Of a stretch of 51,276 bases of DNA, positions 27,213-38,441 are shown piece by piece (the first letter of the stretch is position 1; every line of letters starts with the position of its first letter). The notes beneath the pieces are model-generated. The model searched no databases. It was not told where the DNA came from and saw only the letters and a list, made by a program, of their open reading frames with translations. A program made the translations under genes and the position numbers. This stretch comes from Candidatus Dormiibacterota bacterium. Lineage in GTDB: Bacteria > Chloroflexota > Dormibacteria > Aeolococcales > Bog-877. The DNA lies in assembly GCA_027313505.1 (NCBI GenBank), contig DAHVDN010000002.1, positions 54,275 to 105,550 of the forward strand. The letters are read 5' to 3'.

Positions 27213-28178
27213 GTGGCTCAGGGTCGGATGACAAGGTGGTCACGGGCACTCGGAATCTGGGCAGCCGCCGGGCTGCTGATTGTGGGTCTCACCACCTCGC
27301 CCGTCTTGGCCGCGAAGGTGTCCCACGGTGGTGGTGGCCACAAGAGTGGGGGGACATCCACCCTGACCGGGAACGATGTTTCGTACCCCCAGTGCGGTGG
27401 CTCCTTGCCGTCGAGCCCAGCCTTTGGAATCGTAGGAGTCAACAGTGGGCTCGCCAATGATTTAAGTGCGTGCCTAGGGCCTACCTCTCGCTATCCGTCA
27501 TACGCTCAAAGCGAGCTGTACTGGGCTGTGGCGTCGTCGACCGGCGTGGCTCCACAACCCAAGGCTTCGCTCTACGTGAACACCGGGGACCCGGGCAACC
27601 TCTACAACGGGACCCCGATCACCGATTGGCCAACTTCGGGCACCAATCCCGATGGGACCTGTACCACCAGCGAGTTCGAGACCAACAGCGGGCTGGAATC
27701 CCTGGGCCAGCAGACGGCAGCCTGCGCCTGGCAGTACGGCTACAACAAGGCAGCTCAGGACGCCAATTGGCTGTCTGCTGCCGCGACGGCCATCGATGCG
27801 CAGAAGCCACCAGTTCCCGTGGCCCTTGCTCCTGCTGCTTATCCTTGGTGGTTGGATGTCGAGACGGGAAACAGTTGGCAGAGCGGATCGACGGGACAAT
27901 TGATGAACGTCGCGGACCTTCAGGGCATGATCGCGGCGTTCCAGACCGCTGGCGTCACCGCGCTCGGGGTGTACTCCACCTCCGCGCAGTGGGTCCAGAT
28001 CACCGGGGGCACCACCGCTGAATCAGGTTCGCTGTATGGATTACCCGACTGGATCCCGGGTGCCAACCGGTTGTCCGGGGCGGTGTCGAACTGCCAGCTT
28101 CATTCCTTCACCGAAGGACGAGTGCAGCTGACTCAGTGGAGCGGCCATCCTTTCGACGGGGATTTCGCGTGCGGATAG
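27213..28178 (+). CDS. Secreted protein, glycoside-hydrolase-like (DUF1906-type) fold
   Basis: 321 residues from GTG 27213, which follows GGGAGGAG by seven bases. A signal peptide is clear: basic RMTRWSR, a hydrophobic core to PVLA, cleavage before AKVS. A Gly-rich linker leads to a domain with NDVSYPQCGG, FGIVGVNSGLAND, ELYWAVASSTG and YPWWLDVETGNSW, a pattern of GH25/DUF1906-like TIM barrels in which the Asp-Val-Glu at strand 4 is catalytic. Six cysteines may form disulfides. Cell-wall or polysaccharide hydrolysis is a guess; it could be non-catalytic. Confidence 0.65.
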   Translation: MAQGRMTRWSRALGIWAAAGLLIVGLTTSPVLAAKVSHGGGGHKSGGTSTLTGNDVSYPQCGGSLPSSPAFGIVGVNSGLANDLSACLGPTSRYPSYAQSELYWAVASSTGVAPQPKASLYVNTGDPGNLYNGTPITDWPTSGTNPDGTCTTSEFETNSGLESLGQQTAACAWQYGYNKAAQDANWLSAAATAIDAQKPPVPVALAPAAYPWWLDVETGNSWQSGSTGQLMNVADLQGMIAAFQTAGVTALGVYSTSAQWVQITGGTTAESGSLYGLPDWIPGANRLSGAVSNCQLHSFTEGRVQLTQWSGHPFDGDFACG

Positions 28179-28621
28179 GCAGGACCACCGCTATTTCAAC
28201 ACCCTGCTAGGCCGGGCCCGTCGGGCATATCCGGGCCACGGTGTCGTTGCCGATCCCGCACCGCGCCGCCATCGCCCTGGTCGAGCGTGCGCGCGAAGCC
28301 GTCCTCGGGCACCGCGTCGTGCACGATAGCGTTCACAACATCGCCGCCGAGCACAGCAGGGCGTCCAGGGCACCTACGAACGGACTTCGGAGTGGGCAGG
28401 CGCACACCGACGAACGATCTCGGCGCTCGAGACCCCGTCCGGGGCCGACAACGACGCCATGGTCTACCGCACATCCCGACCGGCCGCGGTTGGCAAACTT
28501 GCGAGCCCTTCCAGCTCACCCTGCCGCCCCTCTTTCATCTCCAAGTCCCCAGCCGCAGCCGCCATCCCCGCCGCACCCAGACAGATCGCCCGGTTAACCG
28601 CATAGGCGCTACCCTGGCGAA
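28179..28621. other. Intergenic region without recognised gene
   Basis: About 440 bp, open on both strands in short frames rich in Arg and Pro. TACCCT at 28610-28615 lies six bases before the next ATG and could be a leaderless -10 box, but no -35 is seen. Confidence 0.35.
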
Positions 28622-29170
28622 ATGCAGCCCCTTCGCTACTCCATCAACGTCACACTGGACGGGTGCTGTGATCATCGTGCAATCCCCGCGGACGAAGACC
28701 TGCATCGTCACGCGGTAGACAACCTCGCTCAGGCCGATGCCCTTCTCTTTGGCCGGGTGACGTATGAAATGATGGAATCAGCGTGGCGGCCCCAGGCGGG
28801 GACGGGATCGAGACCCGATTGGATGGAACCCTTCGCCCAGGCGATCAACGCCGCAAAGAAGTATGTCGTGTCGAGCACCCTGGAGCAGGTCGATTGGAAC
28901 GCGGACCTCGTGCGCGGGGATCTGGGCACGACAGTTGAGCGACTCAGGCGGGCGTCGGGCAAGGGACTGTTCGTGGGAGGTGTGAAGCTCCCTTTGGCAT
29001 TGACGGAGCTGGGCTTGATCGATGAGTACGAGTTCGTGGTGCATCCCCGGCTCGCGGGCCATGGGCCAATGCTCTTCGCGGGGCTATCGAGGCATGTCGA
29101 CTTGAAGCTCGTGAGCCGGCTGGAGTTCGGCTCGGGGGCAGTGGCCATGCGGTACGAGCCGAGAAGGTAG
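28622..29170 (+). CDS. Dihydrofolate reductase family (RibD C-terminal type) protein
   Basis: 182 residues, single RibD_C/DHFR-like domain. Visible motifs are YSINVTLDGCCDH, ADALLFGRVTYEMMESAW, KYVVSSTLEQVDWNADLV, GKGLFVGGVKLPLALTELGLIDEYE and GHGPMLFAGL, as in the YyaP/YwjB-like group. These bind NADPH; physiological substrates are mostly unknown and they are not the essential folate enzyme. No neighbours suggest a pathway. Confidence 0.88.
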   Translation: MQPLRYSINVTLDGCCDHRAIPADEDLHRHAVDNLAQADALLFGRVTYEMMESAWRPQAGTGSRPDWMEPFAQAINAAKKYVVSSTLEQVDWNADLVRGDLGTTVERLRRASGKGLFVGGVKLPLALTELGLIDEYEFVVHPRLAGHGPMLFAGLSRHVDLKLVSRLEFGSGAVAMRYEPRR

Positions 29171-30276
29171 CCACCGGGCGGAGGACCGAGTTAGTTGGGT
29201 CCGAACAGTGCGTCCCCGGTGTGCGCGACCTCCTGGCCTTGCCGGTGGTCTCGCCTTCTGTGGACTGAGGCTGGGTTGGCACAGAGGTTGCTGGCCGGAT
29301 AGACGAGAGGGGGGACGAGCCTGCGCCCAAAGCCGCAGCACCACCGATGGAATCCAGTCGATTCACTGGGCGGGCCCACCGCTGCATGCCTATCTACTAC
29401 CAGTGCTGGGTTGAGTGCCCCGAAGCCGGGCCGACGACTCTTGCGACCTTGACTCCTGGCGCCAGAAATGGGTCCGGATTCAAGCGGCGTCAGCCGTTCT
29501 GGCGATGCTGAGGAGCAGACAGGAGGCGGTGGGGCCCAAGGTCAGGAGCTATCGGCCCGAAGGATGTGGGGTGCTCAGGAGTATCCCAGGAAGAGGTGAA
29601 ACAATCTCGGAGATGGTAGTTCCGACCGCCGGTTCGGAGGTGACGGGCCACGGCGCGAGATGCCCGGCGCCAGCACGCGGTCCATCAGTCTCGGGGCGCC
29701 TGTCCGGTTGGGCGCGACCAGGCAGTAAGCCCCTTGTCAAGGCCGGTGACCCACGGCCAGCAGTGTTTGTGGACCCATGGCGGCGCTCGCTCTCTGCCTC
29801 ACGGACCCACCAGGGCTGGTGATAGCTGCCCCAGGACCGATCAACTGGGCGACCTGTCGGTCATTGGTAGCAGGAAGCTCAACATCCCAAAGTAGTGGCC
29901 CCCTGCGGCAGGGAAAGCCGCAGGCAAGAGAGCCGTGGCCGGACCGTGACCGAGATTGGACGGCCATTATCCCTGGCCACGGGAGCGCGACCTACCCGAC
30001 CTCGACGCAATCGGGATCCGCGGCAATCTCGGTAACGCGCGAAGGGTCTTCGCAGCTGATTTGAACTCCCCAGTCAGGAAGGGGGTCGACGCAAGGCCGC
30101 CATCGGGGGCCGATGGCCAGGTAACCCACTCATCCGCCGACCGTGACGGTTGGCCGCTCCGCATCGGAGAGGATGGGACAGATCGGGCCGGGCTGTCGAC
30201 GACTTCGGGCGGTCATTCGGGTGATCGCGAGGACCGGGGCCGAGCCTTGGTCAGCGAGGGGCCATCGCCCGATGTA
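29171..30276. other. Long region without recognised gene
   Basis: About 1.1 kb between the reductase and the membrane glycosyltransferase. The frame of the next gene is open from 29956, but its first 107 codons look random, so I count them as non-coding. No repeats, RNA or element ends recognised. Confidence 0.35.
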
Positions 30277-31647
30277 GTGACCCTTCCAGGCAGAGGCCGT
30301 GGACACCTCAACTGGAGGGTCGCGGCGGCCGTCTGTTTCGGGGTAGTGAACTTGGCCGTCGCCATTGCCCTTCTCTTTCCCCTGATACGAGCAGGGGCTC
30401 CCCTAAGAGCTGTCGACTTTCACATCTTTTATGCCGCGGGTTGGGCGGTTGCCCACGGGCTGGACCCCTATTCCGGCGGGCCGTTGGCCCGGGCGGCAAT
30501 CGCCGCCAGCGGCGCTGGGCTCGCCCACCCGTTTGGGGCATTCCCGTACCTGCCCTGGGTGGGGTGGGTTGTGGCTCCCTGGAGCCTGCTGCCATACGCC
30601 ATTGCGCTGCCGATCTGGATCGTCATGAGCATCGCGCTTGTGGGCGGCGCCGCTTGGGCCTGGCTCCGAGCACTGCCACGGCAGGGCTCCTGGCCTGTCG
30701 CCCTCTTGATCGCCGTTTCCCCGGTCGCGCTTCTCGGGTACCAGGTCGGGCAACTAGATGCCGTGCTGGTCGCTCTGGTGGTGGGTGTCCTGTTGGCCGC
30801 CGGTGGGGAGCGCTGGATCGCCGCTGGATTGCTCTCGGCAGCCGCCGCCCTGCTCAAGCCGCAGGTGGTACTTCCACTGGTTCCGCTCCTGCTGCTCTTC
30901 GCCGCCAGGGAACGTGGCCCGGTCCGCCGAGTCCTGATGGGCCAGTTGGTTTCGCTGGCGGTACTGGTCGGGGTCCCGGCGCTGTTGCAGCCCGGGCGGC
31001 TCGCGGCTTGGAGTCTCGCCCTTATGACCTTCTCCCATGGTGTTGCTCAGCCGCAGGCGTCCCTTGTCGGCTTCGCGGCAGTGCTCCGGTTGTTCGTCGG
31101 TTCGGGTCGGATCGCGTTCGGCATCGGGAGCATCCCCACGCTCCTTCTGATGGCGGTCGGTACCGGCGTCCTAGCCTGGCTCTTGGGTATGCCCCGAGAT
31201 GATGGTTGGCGTCGGGTATCTCTCACCGAGCGGGCTGGCTGGGAGCTTCTCCTGCCGTTGGCGATCTGGGTGCTGGTGAGCCCCTATGTCCATCCATATG
31301 ACACCTTGGTCCTCATGCCCTTGGTCTTGCTGGCTCTGGGCACCCACCGCCGTGAGCCGCTGCGCCCCCGAGATTGGCTGCTAGCTTTCGCGGTCACGGT
31401 GCTACCTGTCGCGTTTCTGGTGAGCAGCGACGCGCTGGCTGGAACTGCCGGACCTCTGAGCACGCTGGCTGTCCTCTTGCTCTTAGTCTTTGCCGTCGAA
31501 AGGAGGAGGCGATTGGGGCCGCAGCTGGCGGTGCTTCGAGCTGACAGGGCCGGAGAGGAGCGCAGGTTTCGCCGGCGCGACTCTCAGCGCCGGCAGAAGA
31601 CCGCCCGCAGATCCCCATCTTCGTCATGGTGGGACTCAAAGTCGTGA
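30277..31647 (+). CDS. Polytopic membrane glycosyltransferase-like protein (GT87/DUF2029)
   Basis: 456 residues from GTG 30277; earlier in-frame starts reach back to 29956. About ten to twelve hydrophobic helices. The first periplasmic loop has VDFHIFYAAGWAVAHGLDPYSGG, the GT87 pattern with an Asp after helix 1; later come GQLDAVLVALVVG and LKPQVVLPLVPLLLL, also typical. GT87 enzymes add mannose or related sugars from polyprenyl-phosphate donors to cell-envelope glycolipids. The last about 20 residues run antisense into the methyltransferase gene end (64-bp convergent overlap). Confidence 0.8.
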   Translation: MTLPGRGRGHLNWRVAAAVCFGVVNLAVAIALLFPLIRAGAPLRAVDFHIFYAAGWAVAHGLDPYSGGPLARAAIAASGAGLAHPFGAFPYLPWVGWVVAPWSLLPYAIALPIWIVMSIALVGGAAWAWLRALPRQGSWPVALLIAVSPVALLGYQVGQLDAVLVALVVGVLLAAGGERWIAAGLLSAAAALLKPQVVLPLVPLLLLFAARERGPVRRVLMGQLVSLAVLVGVPALLQPGRLAAWSLALMTFSHGVAQPQASLVGFAAVLRLFVGSGRIAFGIGSIPTLLLMAVGTGVLAWLLGMPRDDGWRRVSLTERAGWELLLPLAIWVLVSPYVHPYDTLVLMPLVLLALGTHRREPLRPRDWLLAFAVTVLPVAFLVSSDALAGTAGPLSTLAVLLLLVFAVERRRRLGPQLAVLRADRAGEERRFRRRDSQRRQKTARRSPSSSWWDSKS

Positions 31648-32375
31648 AAATCCAGTTCGCACAGGAAGGGCTTAAGGAGCAGGTCTTGCCGGCCGCCCAG
31701 CTCCACCAGAAGAGAGCCGCCCGACTTCAGCAGTGAGGCCGACAGCTGGCAGGCGCGCACCAGCTGCTCGGTCCCCTTGGAACCACCATCCAACGCGCGG
31801 GTGGGCTCGTAGGCGGTCACATCCCGAGGCAGGAACTGCAGCTCGCCGGTAGGCACGTACGGGACCACTGCGGTCACCACATCCACCTGACGCCAGCACG
31901 AGGCTGGCAGGCCAGCCCCCATATCTCCCTGGTAGACTTGCACCCCATTGCGCCGCGCACAGGCGGCTGCGACGGGATCGATCTCGGAGCCGATGACGCA
32001 GGCTTGAGGTCGATAGTGCGACAGGACCGCTGCGACCGCCCCCGATCCGGTGCAGAGGTCCACAGCGAGTCCACGCTCGGGCAGTCTGGCGACCGCCTCC
32101 AGTGCCAGCGCCTCAGTCTGCCAGCGCGGGACGTATACCCCCTTGGTGACTTGGATGGGGACGCCGCAGAATTTGACAGAACCGACCAGCCACGCTAGCG
32201 GCTCACCTGTACTTCGCCGCCCGACCAGTTCGCCCAGAAGCTCGTTGTCCCCGCCGCTGGCCGCGATGAGCTCTGCTGCCTCCTCCTCGGCAGAAACGCA
32301 GCCAGCTGCCCGAAGCGTCGCGCTGGTGTTTTCCAAGCATTGCTCCGGATCCACGTCGACCTCCAGCAGGGTCAA
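31584..32375 (-). CDS. PrmC/HemK-like methyltransferase with altered NPPY motif
   Basis: 263 residues with Rossmann SAM-binding motif AVDLCTGSGAVAAVL and acidic GSEIDPVAAACARRN. It belongs by pattern to the paralog group called putative protein N5-glutamine methyltransferase, whose catalytic stretch reads NAPYVPT; here it is AVVPYVPT, so the Asn that contacts the glutamine amide is Val (about 31851-31868). The rest (YEPTRALDGGSKGTE, LVELGGRQ) is conserved. It may methylate another substrate or be inactive. The start ATG/TTG region has no strong ribosome-binding site. Confidence 0.8.
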   Translation of the reverse strand: MTLLEVDVDPEQCLENTSATLRAAGCVSAEEEAAELIAASGGDNELLGELVGRRSTGEPLAWLVGSVKFCGVPIQVTKGVYVPRWQTEALALEAVARLPERGLAVDLCTGSGAVAAVLSHYRPQACVIGSEIDPVAAACARRNGVQVYQGDMGAGLPASCWRQVDVVTAVVPYVPTGELQFLPRDVTAYEPTRALDGGSKGTEQLVRACQLSASLLKSGGSLLVELGGRQDLLLKPFLCELDFHDFESHHDEDGDLRAVFCRR

Positions 32376-32745
32376 ACTTACAGATGGAGTGGGTACGCAG
32401 AATGGAGCCGCTCACCCCCTATTGCCATCCCGCCCAAGGCCCCAGGATACGAGCGCCGGGCACCATCGTCGGCTGCGTCCAGAGATTGGGCAGTCACCAG
32501 CCCTGTAGCTGCCCGGAAGTTGGGTCCAGAGAACCAATTTCACGAGCCACCTACAGGGACTGCTGCCGCCGGATTCGCCAGGAGCCTCGACGCTGTCCGA
32601 TGGTGGGCTGGGTGGGGGAATTGGTGGGCGCTCACCGGCGCCGGGCGATGGGGCGTCGTCGGAAGCCTGGCTGTGCTGCGCGAGAGACTCGGTTCGGGAA
32701 CGAGTGGCCCCTGCACCCGGGTTTCAGCCCGTTTGGGCGTACACA
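32376..32745. other. Intergenic region without recognised gene
   Basis: About 370 bp between divergent genes. No coding frame with family features is visible. The ArsR promoter follows at 32746. Confidence 0.35.
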
Positions 32746-32774
32746 TTGCTTATGGGTTATATATCTGCTAGATT
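32746..32774 (+). promoter_or_regulatory. Leaderless promoter of the ArsR-AHSA1 operon
   Basis: TTGCTT (32746-32751), 17-bp spacer rich in A/T, TAGATT (32769-32774); the in-frame ATG at 32781 is the seventh base after the -10 box, i.e. the expected transcription start. No Shine-Dalgarno sequence. Confidence 0.6.
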
Positions 32775-32780
32775 ATGCGC

Positions 32781-33125
32781 ATGCCCGGCACCGCCCAGCT
32801 CGACCGTACGTTCGCGGCGTTGGCCAATCCCACTCGGCGAGCGATCCTAACTCGGCTGGCCCAGGGCGCCGCCTCGGTCATGGAGTTGGCGGAGCCCCTG
32901 ACCATCAGTCAGCCCGCAGTGTCCAAGCATCTGAAGGTGCTGGCCGAGGCGGGATTGGTCGCCAGGGGCCGCCAAGCTCAGTGGCGGCCTCGCAGTCTTC
33001 GGGCGGAGCCGTTGAAGGAAGTGTCGGTATGGCTGGACGGATACCGTCGCTTCTGGGAGGGCAGCCTAGATCGGCTCGACAACTACCTTCGGGCGATCCA
33101 AGAGGAGGAGCGTCAAAGTGGATAG
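32781..33125 (+). CDS. ArsR-family winged-helix repressor
   Basis: 114 residues from ATG 32781 (ATG 32775 adds two). The winged helix is clear: LDRTFAALANPTRRAILTRL, then MELAEPLTISQPAVSKHLKVL and GLVARGRQAQWRP. No metal-binding cysteine motif (ELCVCDL) is present, so it is of the metal-independent type usually paired with SRPBCC proteins. Its last bases overlap the AHSA1 gene by 8 bp, giving a two-gene operon; autoregulation is likely. Confidence 0.92.
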   Translation: MPGTAQLDRTFAALANPTRRAILTRLAQGAASVMELAEPLTISQPAVSKHLKVLAEAGLVARGRQAQWRPRSLRAEPLKEVSVWLDGYRRFWEGSLDRLDNYLRAIQEEERQSG

Positions 33126-34014
33126 CGGCCAGCGCAGCGGTGAGATCACGGTCCTCCGGGTATTCGACGCCCCTCGGGAGATGCTGTTTCGCAGCTTCAC
33201 CCAAGTCGAGCAGCTTGTTAAATGGTGGGGGCCGGATGGGTTTCAGGTGGTGGCGGCGCGTTCGGACCCCAGGGCCGGGGGAGAGCTGAGCCTCACGATG
33301 CGGGGACCGGATGGTGAAGAGTTCCCCCTGGATGCCAGGTATTCGGAGGTTACCGTTCCAGAGCGGCTGGCCTTCGAGGGGACAGCCCTTGACTCGGATG
33401 GGCGACCAGCGCTGAGGACCTGGACGTCGATCTCCTTTGTGGAAGAGGAGGGCAGGACCAGGGTGACGGTCCGGGCGCGGGCTGAGGGACTCACCCCAGA
33501 GTCCAAGTTCATGATTGGTGGAATGGGGGCTGGCTGGAATCAAAGCCTCCAGCGGCTGGACGACCATCTGACCGGAGCGGCGGGCCGACAGCTGACCATC
33601 AGCCGCGGCTTCCCAGCGTCGTGCGACCGGGTGTTTGAGATGTGGACCAGAGAGGAGCACCTACGCCGGTGGTGGGGGCCGGAGGGTTTCTCGATCACAG
33701 TTGATGAGATCGACGTCCGGCCGGGTGGGAGGTGGATATTCACGATGCACGGCCCGGACGGGGTTGACTACCCGAACACGGTGGTCTACGACGAGGTCTC
33801 AGCGCCAACTCGCCTGGTATATACCCACCTGAACCCCCGTTTCCAGACCACCGTCACGTTCGATGAAATGATGGGGATGACGGCGCTGAGTATGAGGCTG
33901 ACCTTCCCAACCGCAGAGGCGCGCGACCAAGCCATCGAGCAGTATCACGCTGACTCGGGGGCCAACCAGACACTGGATCGGCTCGGGCAGCTATTCCCAC
34001 CCATCTCCGGATGA
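33118..34014 (+). CDS. Tandem AHSA1/SRPBCC-domain protein
   Basis: 298 residues made of two consecutive AHSA1-type START-like domains: the first (about 8-145) opens with VLRVFDAPREMLFRSFTQVE and KWWGPDGF, the second (about 155-296) with ISRGFPASCDRVFEMWT and RRWWGPEGF. Each has the matching R..GG.....M.GPDG strand. Such domains form hydrophobic ligand-binding cavities; the ligand is unknown. Most ArsR partners have a single domain, so this is an internal duplication or fusion. GTG start overlaps the ArsR gene. Confidence 0.9.
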   Translation: MDSGQRSGEITVLRVFDAPREMLFRSFTQVEQLVKWWGPDGFQVVAARSDPRAGGELSLTMRGPDGEEFPLDARYSEVTVPERLAFEGTALDSDGRPALRTWTSISFVEEEGRTRVTVRARAEGLTPESKFMIGGMGAGWNQSLQRLDDHLTGAAGRQLTISRGFPASCDRVFEMWTREEHLRRWWGPEGFSITVDEIDVRPGGRWIFTMHGPDGVDYPNTVVYDEVSAPTRLVYTHLNPRFQTTVTFDEMMGMTALSMRLTFPTAEARDQAIEQYHADSGANQTLDRLGQLFPPISG

Positions 34015-34072
34015 TCCCCATCTCATGCGGGAAGGAGAGCCCGTGGGGCCCAGGGCGACACGGCCCAACCGT

Positions 34073-34120
34073 AGCTGCAGACAGTGCAGATTTGCACCCG
34101 CTGCAGCTTCCCGGTAGATT
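34073..34120 (+). promoter_or_regulatory. Leaderless TetR promoter with concentric operator palindromes
   Basis: TTGCAC (34092-34097), 17-bp spacer, TAGATT (34115-34120), and ATG 34127 at the seventh base after. Outer arms AGCTGCAG (34073-34080) and CTGCAGCT (34101-34108) and inner arms GTGCA/TGCAC (34084-34088, 34093-34097) share the centre 34090.5 and cover the -35 box. Confidence 0.7.
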
Positions 34121-34126
34121 GTGGAG

Positions 34127-36450
<2,324 letters not shown>

Positions 36451-36644
36451 GGTGACGTCGAGCATCGGCGCCGTCGGGCCGCACAGCTCTGGCCACCAGC
36501 GAATCCAGCTTGGAGGGTCGAACATCGGCAAAAGCCCTGGACACCGCGGCAAGTTCAGCTGACCGGATGTTCCGGATTGATACCATGGCCCGGCCCGGGG
36601 CGGTTTTTTAGATCTCCAACCACGGGCCTTTTCTTGGAGTTGAA

Positions 36645-37532
36645 GTGACCCAACACCTCCTGTCCCATGAGGGGACTATCGAGGTCCCGGGCGGCCAGGT
36701 CTGGTACAAGGCGGTCGGCGGGGGCCCGCTTCCGCCACTGCTCGTGGTGCATGGGGGACCCGGCTTCACCCACAACTATCTGACCCCCCTGGAGGAGCTG
36801 GCGGAGAACCGCCAGGTCATCTTCTGGGACCAGCTGGGATGCGGGAGGTCCGAGTGCCCGACGGATCCAGGCTTGTGGACGATGGAACGCTCTCTCTCAG
36901 AGGTTGATGCTGTGCGGGAGGGTTTGCAGCTGGACAGACATCATCTGTTCGGCAACTCCTGGGGCGGCATGCTGGTGCAACAGTACGTCCTGGATCGTCG
37001 GCCAGACCTGGTGAGCCTCATTGTCTCCAACAGCCTGGCCAGCATGCCGCTCATGGAAAAAGAGACCGCACGGCTGAAGCTGGCGCTGCCCCAGTCAGTG
37101 CAGGAGACCATTGACCACCACGAGAGGAACGGCTACTACAGCTGTCCCGAATACCAGGGCGCGATGGCCATCTGGTTCCAACACTACATCTGTCGGCTGC
37201 AACCGTGGCCCCGGGGGCTGGAGGAGTGCTTCGCGGGGCAGGGAGCCGAGATCTACCGGACGATGGTCGGTCCCAGTGACTTCAACGTCACCGGAAACCT
37301 GAAGGAGTGGGACATTCTGGGGCGGCTCCACGAGATCTCCGTGCCCACCCTGTTCGTCGCCGGACGCTACGACGAGTGCACTCCAGAGCATATGAGGCTG
37401 ATGCAGGAGCAAGTCTCGAGCTCCGAGCTGGCCCTGTTCGAGAGCAGCGCGCACATGCCCTTCTACGAGGAGCCCAGCGCGTTCATGACCACGATGAAGG
37501 ACTTCATGGCCCGTGCTGAGGGCGCTGCCTGA
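36645..37532 (+). CDS. Proline-iminopeptidase-type alpha/beta hydrolase
   Basis: 295 residues, peptidase family S33 by motif order: VVHGGPGFTHNYL (oxyanion region), DQLGCGRSE, nucleophile elbow LFGNSWGGML with the catalytic Ser near 106, acid in VAGRYDECTP and His in SSAHMPFYEEP. Residues 120-215 form a helical lid as in prolyl aminopeptidase and tricorn-interacting factor F1. GTG start follows TTGGAG. It could cleave N-terminal proline peptides or small amides/esters. It faces a related but broken gene 10 bp downstream. Confidence 0.9.
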   Translation: MTQHLLSHEGTIEVPGGQVWYKAVGGGPLPPLLVVHGGPGFTHNYLTPLEELAENRQVIFWDQLGCGRSECPTDPGLWTMERSLSEVDAVREGLQLDRHHLFGNSWGGMLVQQYVLDRRPDLVSLIVSNSLASMPLMEKETARLKLALPQSVQETIDHHERNGYYSCPEYQGAMAIWFQHYICRLQPWPRGLEECFAGQGAEIYRTMVGPSDFNVTGNLKEWDILGRLHEISVPTLFVAGRYDECTPEHMRLMQEQVSSSELALFESSAHMPFYEEPSAFMTTMKDFMARAEGAA

Positions 37533-37542
37533 GCGACGTAGC

Positions 37543-38387
37543 TCAGCCGCTGCGAGAGCGCAGCCTGTCCAGCTCCAGCCGCACGCAGCCAGGCTTTTCC
37601 AACCAGGGGACGTGGCCGCTGCCGTTGACCACAGTTATCTCCGCTGTGGGCATCAATGCTGCGCTGGCCCGCCCGTGCTCGATTGGAATCGGACTCTGCT
37701 CCCCGAGCAGAAAGGTGACGGGGATCGTGACCTTCGGCAGACCGTTCGCCAGTGTCCCCCGGGCCAGGTGGTCGTGAATGGAGGCGAAGGTCTCGGAGTA
37801 GGCCGTAACTGAGATCTCCATCGGCGGCATGGGTGGCGCCTGGGCGGGCTCGGCAAAGTATCCCGGCCAGACCAGGGAGAGTCCCTCAACAGGGTCTTCG
37901 GCAGTGCTTTCGCCTCTCAATGCCCGTTGGTCAAGAACCTCAGCCCTGGCCGCCGCCTCCTTGGAGACCCGTTCCCCGAGGGTGCGCGCCAGGTCGGCCT
38001 CCCCTCCATCGCCGACCGCACCCAGCGGATCCACCACCAGTGCAGCTGCCACCCGGTCGGGACGGGAGACCATGAGGTGCATCGCCAGATGACCTCCCCA
38101 GGAATGCCCGACCACCAGCGGGTTGCGCAAGCCGAGCCCACCCATCACCGCTATGACATCGTCGACCTGTCTGCCGCATCGAAGGGCCCATCAATTGCAG
38201 ATGGAGCCAGCCCTCGTTGCTGGAAGCGAATTACGCTGTAAGAGTCGGAGAGTTCCGGCAGCAGGCTGCTGGTGTACTCGGAAAGGCCCGGCCCCCCGTG
38301 AAGGACAACCACTTCGGTCCCCTCACCGGTACGCTATCCGAAGATTCGGTTCGGACCGCTTCCGACTTCGAAAGTTGAGGTCGCCAT
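37543..38387 (-). pseudogene. Frameshifted alpha/beta hydrolase
   Basis: The 3' two-thirds (to 38148) reads GLRNPLVVGHSWGGHLAMHL with a good nucleophile elbow and a final GSGHVPWLEKP His region. The upstream part (about 38170-38335) lies in another frame as EVVVLHGGPGLSEYTS and RFQQRGLAPS, preceded by an in-frame stop, and a start-like segment MATSTFEVGSG (ATG 38387) in a third. At least two frameshifts separate the parts, so no full protein can be made. The catalytic triad codons persist, which points to recent inactivation. Confidence 0.8.
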
Positions 38388-38441
38388 CGGTCGAAAAGGT
38401 TAACATCTGCCCCATTGACTGATTGGGCCCACCCCATGTGG

